Shown here: positions 61,035 through 64,000 of the stretch, piece after piece | Layout: each line of letters starts with the position of its first letter | How positions within the stretch are numbered: the stretch's first letter is position 1 | Assembly (NCBI GenBank): GCA_017591395.1 | Contig: WEDG01000773.1 | Span: 1-64,000 of the forward strand | Length of the DNA stretch: 64,000 nucleotides | DNA from: Schistocephalus solidus | Lineage: Eukaryota; Platyhelminthes; Cestoda; Diphyllobothriidea; Diphyllobothriidae | Direction: 5' to 3' | The notes under the pieces: generated by a model | Database searches by the model: none | Told to the model about the DNA's origin: nothing | The model's input: only the letters and a program-made list of their open reading frames with translations | Made by a program: the position numbers and the translations under genes

Positions 61035-63775
61035 AATTTAATTTAATTTAATTTATTGCCAGTTTATAGGCAAGGTCAAAAAAATGTATATACAGTAAAG
61101 GGTCAAGCTGACAGTCAAAAAAAAAAATCCTGATCGTTGTTTCAGGTGTTTTCAGGAGAAAAACTGTAGCTTGAGTAATTAAAGTTCTGGACAAGGACGC
61201 GTTAACACAGGTGCCCGGTGAAGAACCTCTCCATTCAATGTTACGGATCCGGTATTTGCACCAGCAGGTATGTCGGCGAGCAGCTGTTCGCTGTCGACTG
61301 ATAAATAAGCCAATTGAGGTCTGCAGAGCCAGCAATATTGCCCTCAGCATTAAGACCAGCACAGGATTCAGAGTCCATGAAAGCCATCAGAACCGAAGAG
61401 AGCTTCAACAGAGTTAGCACGCAAAGTTTTGGAAGGTGTCCTGAATGTAGAAAACTATTGAGAGGGATAGCTTTGCTGAATTTTGATACTTCAAGGTAGC
61501 TTATTCCAGATTGCTATAGCGTTTACCGAAAAAAACTGTTGGTATCTAACTGTGCGTGCCAAAGGAAGAAATAAAAATACATCTCGATGACTGGTGCGCC
61601 AAGAGTGGTCGAGGTGCCTCAGAGATTTAAGGGGGTTAAATGTACGACTGTTTAGTAGTTTGAACAGTAAAAATAGTCCCTTCTGTAATCTGCGAAGCCA
61701 CAGCGGGTCAAGGCTTGTAAGCTCACAGCGTTGTTGGTAGGACAGGTTTCGGTGTTCTGAATAGAAAACTCTTTTTGTAAAGAAGTGCTGGACTGATTCT
61801 ATCTTCTTTCGTTCACTAGCGTGCAAAAGACTAAATAGAAACGAGCAGTATTCCAGACTAGGCCTGACATACATTTAATAGAGGGTGGTTCTAATTTTGA
61901 CGGTTTTAAAATTTCTGAGAATAAACCCAGTTGTTTGGCGTGCTTTCGAGACAATCAGGGCGCAGTGCTCTTACAGATTAAGACTACTAGAATATAATAT
62001 GCCCAGATTCTTTATAACTCCGGGCACATTTAGATCGAGACCGTCTATGCTTAGGTGGGGCTGATGGCTGTTGCCAATAACCATAACGGAGCACTTGTGC
62101 CAAGAGAGCGAAAGGCGCCATGTGCGACACCACTGAGCGAAGGCTTGAAGATCCTTTTTTTAAGAGCTCAAGCACGATGTGGCAATCGACCGGTTTATAA
62201 CGATAGGCAACTTTTAAATAATCAACGTACATAAAGGGCCTGCCATACTGAAAACAATCAGGAACATCGTTCACAAGAAGGCCAAATAGAAGCGGGCCGA
62301 GCACGCTGCCCTGAATAACTCCGCTCCTCACATGCGTGGGGTTGGAGATAACATCAGAAATTTTAACCCGTTGTGCGCGAGCATTCAAATAGGAAAATAT
62401 TAAGTTCAGAAGCTTGTTACCTATGCCGAAGGAGGCAAGTTTCAGCAGTAGGAGATCATGGTCAACACGATAAAAAGCCTTAGTGAAATCGAAGTAAACG
62501 AAGTAAATTGCCAAACCGCTGTCTCTAGATTGTAGCACATCACCAAAGAAAGAGAGCTGGCAAGTGTCACAAGACCTTTTTTTCGAGCAAACCATGCTGA
62601 GCCGCATTAAGTCGATTATTTTCCCTTAGATGATGCATCATCTTGTCTTTGATCAAGGTCTCAAAGATCTTTGAGACTGCTGGTAGTGTATTTATTGGCC
62701 TTAAGTCGTCAAATGACGTAGGTAGGTCATGTTTCAGAACAGGCAATATGTGCGATTCCTTCCATAAAATAGGGAAAGTTTCACTTTCAAGAGCAAGATT
62801 AAATATTATATACAGAAGAGACTGAAATATATCGTTTGCATCCGCCTTTCAAACGCTGACCGGGACGCCATCTTGTCCTTGACTATAAGATTGACGAAAA
62901 CGCCGAATGTCTACGGTCACGTCCCAGAGGGTAAAAGTTATGGTTTCGAGGACGTTACTGGTCCGAACCCGGATGTTAGGAAAGGGGGCGACAGTATGTT
63001 CACTAAGCGTTCTAGACAAGAAAGCATTGAAGCTATCAGCAGTCAACTTAGCGTCAGCTATTGGGTTTCCTAAGGCATCTCGAAGTACGGGGTGCTGCAT
63101 TTTTTTCTGCACTTTTATTGTGCGCGAAAAGAGCTTCGCAACATTTAACGAAGGGTTTTCGGCAAAGGTAACCTCATCGGCTTGTCGTTTTTCGTCAGAC
63201 AGCCTCTTAGCCTCTTCAAAGATTTGTTGGATCAAGGGCAGGACGGAGGTGTCGTTTTGTAGATGAAAACGACGGAAGAGTCTACGCAGACGACGGCGGA
63301 ATGATAAAGGGAGGTAGACTTCATCCTTGACATTAATTATTTTCTTATTGGGAACAAAACGAGAAATGAGTGGACCTAGAACTTTGTAAAAAGTATCAGT
63401 ACAAACATTCACATCCGAACATACAAAGAAGTTAGTCCAGTCGTGAGAATTTAGGTGTGTTAGCAATTCCCTCATATTTGCTGATCTAAAATCACGGAAA
63501 AAGCTGTATTTTTTGGAAAAAGTTTCAGCAGCTTCTACTTCTAGTGTAGAAATAACTATAGTATAATCAGCATTTCCAAGTGGATCTTAAGGTGACACTG
63601 ACAATGGCTGACAACCTCTACAAAAGATAAGATCAAGTATGTTTGATCCTCGGGTTTGAAAATCAACTACCTGGTCCCACATGCCTATATCTATGGCCTC
63701 AAGTAGGTCTTCAAACTTTGCAGGACCGGAAGTTGGAAACAAGTGAACTTCAGGAAGATTAAAGTCTATTTGTAA
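61035..63775 (-). mobile_element. CR1-like family b copy H1, longest of its family
   Basis: The endonuclease end is 63775-63480 (NILDLIFCRGCQPL). The linker and pre-RT frame 63475-62849 has FRRRLRRLFRRFHLQNDTSV and SLNVAKLFSRTIKVQKKMQH. RT frame 62607-61987 has FVYFDFTKAFYRVDHDLL and SGVIQGSVLGPLLFGL; the active site reads PFMYVDYLK, where YADD is expected. The tail 61874-61491 has SYQQRCELTSLDPLWLRRLQ. The 3' UTR ends CCTATAAACTGGCAATAAAT and the tail is (TTTAA)n, here 61034-61060 on the complementary strand. Dead by stops and shifts. Confidence 0.8.
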
Positions 63776-64000
63776 GAAAGCCTGCGATCCATGTCAGCAG
63801 CATTCCTCTTATGCCGATTTCAGATAATTTGAAGATGAGACGTTTGTGTGGGACACTGTCAAACGCCTTCTTGAAATCAGTGTTTATGACGTCAACCCTA
63901 CCCTTTTTGTGCAGTGCACGAGTCCACTGCTCTGTGGAGAGTAATAAACTAGAAAGACAGGAGCAATTCTGTCTGAAGCCATGCTGGAGATCTGAGAGTA
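63776..64000 (-). mobile_element. CR1-like family c fragment O, runs off the window
   Basis: The - strand matches 55556-55790 of copy M at base level (CTCCAGCATGGCTTCAGACA, TCAAGAAGGCGTTTGACAGT, CTGCTGACATGGATC). It abuts the family b endonuclease remnant at 63775. Confidence 0.75.

Overview
This is eukaryotic nuclear DNA. It has spliced genes with canonical GT/AG introns from 41 bp to almost 6 kb, and about half or more of the window is dead or dying retrotransposon. The mix of elements points to a flatworm, most likely a tapeworm of the Schistocephalus/Spirometra/Dibothriocephalus kind: an endonuclease-RT element with C-terminal C2H2 fingers, three CR1-like families, a Penelope-like fragment and tRNA-derived SINEs. 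That placement is from memory of similar proteins and was not searched. There are no bacterial operons, CRISPR arrays or intact tRNA/rRNA genes.

Only two host genes can be supported. (1) The first coding exon of ribosomal protein eS21 (RPS21), + strand, 787-972; its last exon was not found. (2) A complete class-3 aldehyde dehydrogenase (ALDH3 type), - strand, reconstructed here as 11 exons between 43149 and 19945. The reading frame is continuous across every junction, the predicted protein is about 443 aa, and the catalytic Asn, Glu and Cys are all present. One intron is GC-AG and one is only 41 bp. The largest introns are stuffed with repeats.

Layout: 1-4.4 kb, RPS21 exon and unassigned DNA. 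4.4-7.9 kb, degenerate RTE-like element E (-). 8.2-9.7 kb, a perfect hairpin and a Penelope-like GIY-YIG fragment split by a 320-bp CTC/GAG tract. 11.5-16.8 kb, RTE-like element A (+), the most complete copy: 5' leader, endonuclease, RT, C2H2 fingers and a long 3' UTR. 19.1-43.1 kb, ALDH3 with element copies B, C and D, at least six pieces of the 3' UTR repeat, five SINE copies and a 1.5-kb higher-order triplet repeat (30.2-31.7 kb). 44.3 kb, a TA-rich palindrome. 45.1-64 kb, a gene-free nest of more than a dozen CR1-like fragments of three families (a, b, c) on both strands, many abutting directly.

All the retroelement genes seen carry stops or frameshifts, so none is predicted to be active. 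The most unusual points are the EN-RT-C2H2 architecture, the 3' UTR repeat family ending in TCAAACTGTC, element C inserted inside an older copy of that repeat, and the SINE family with a tRNA-Arg-like head.
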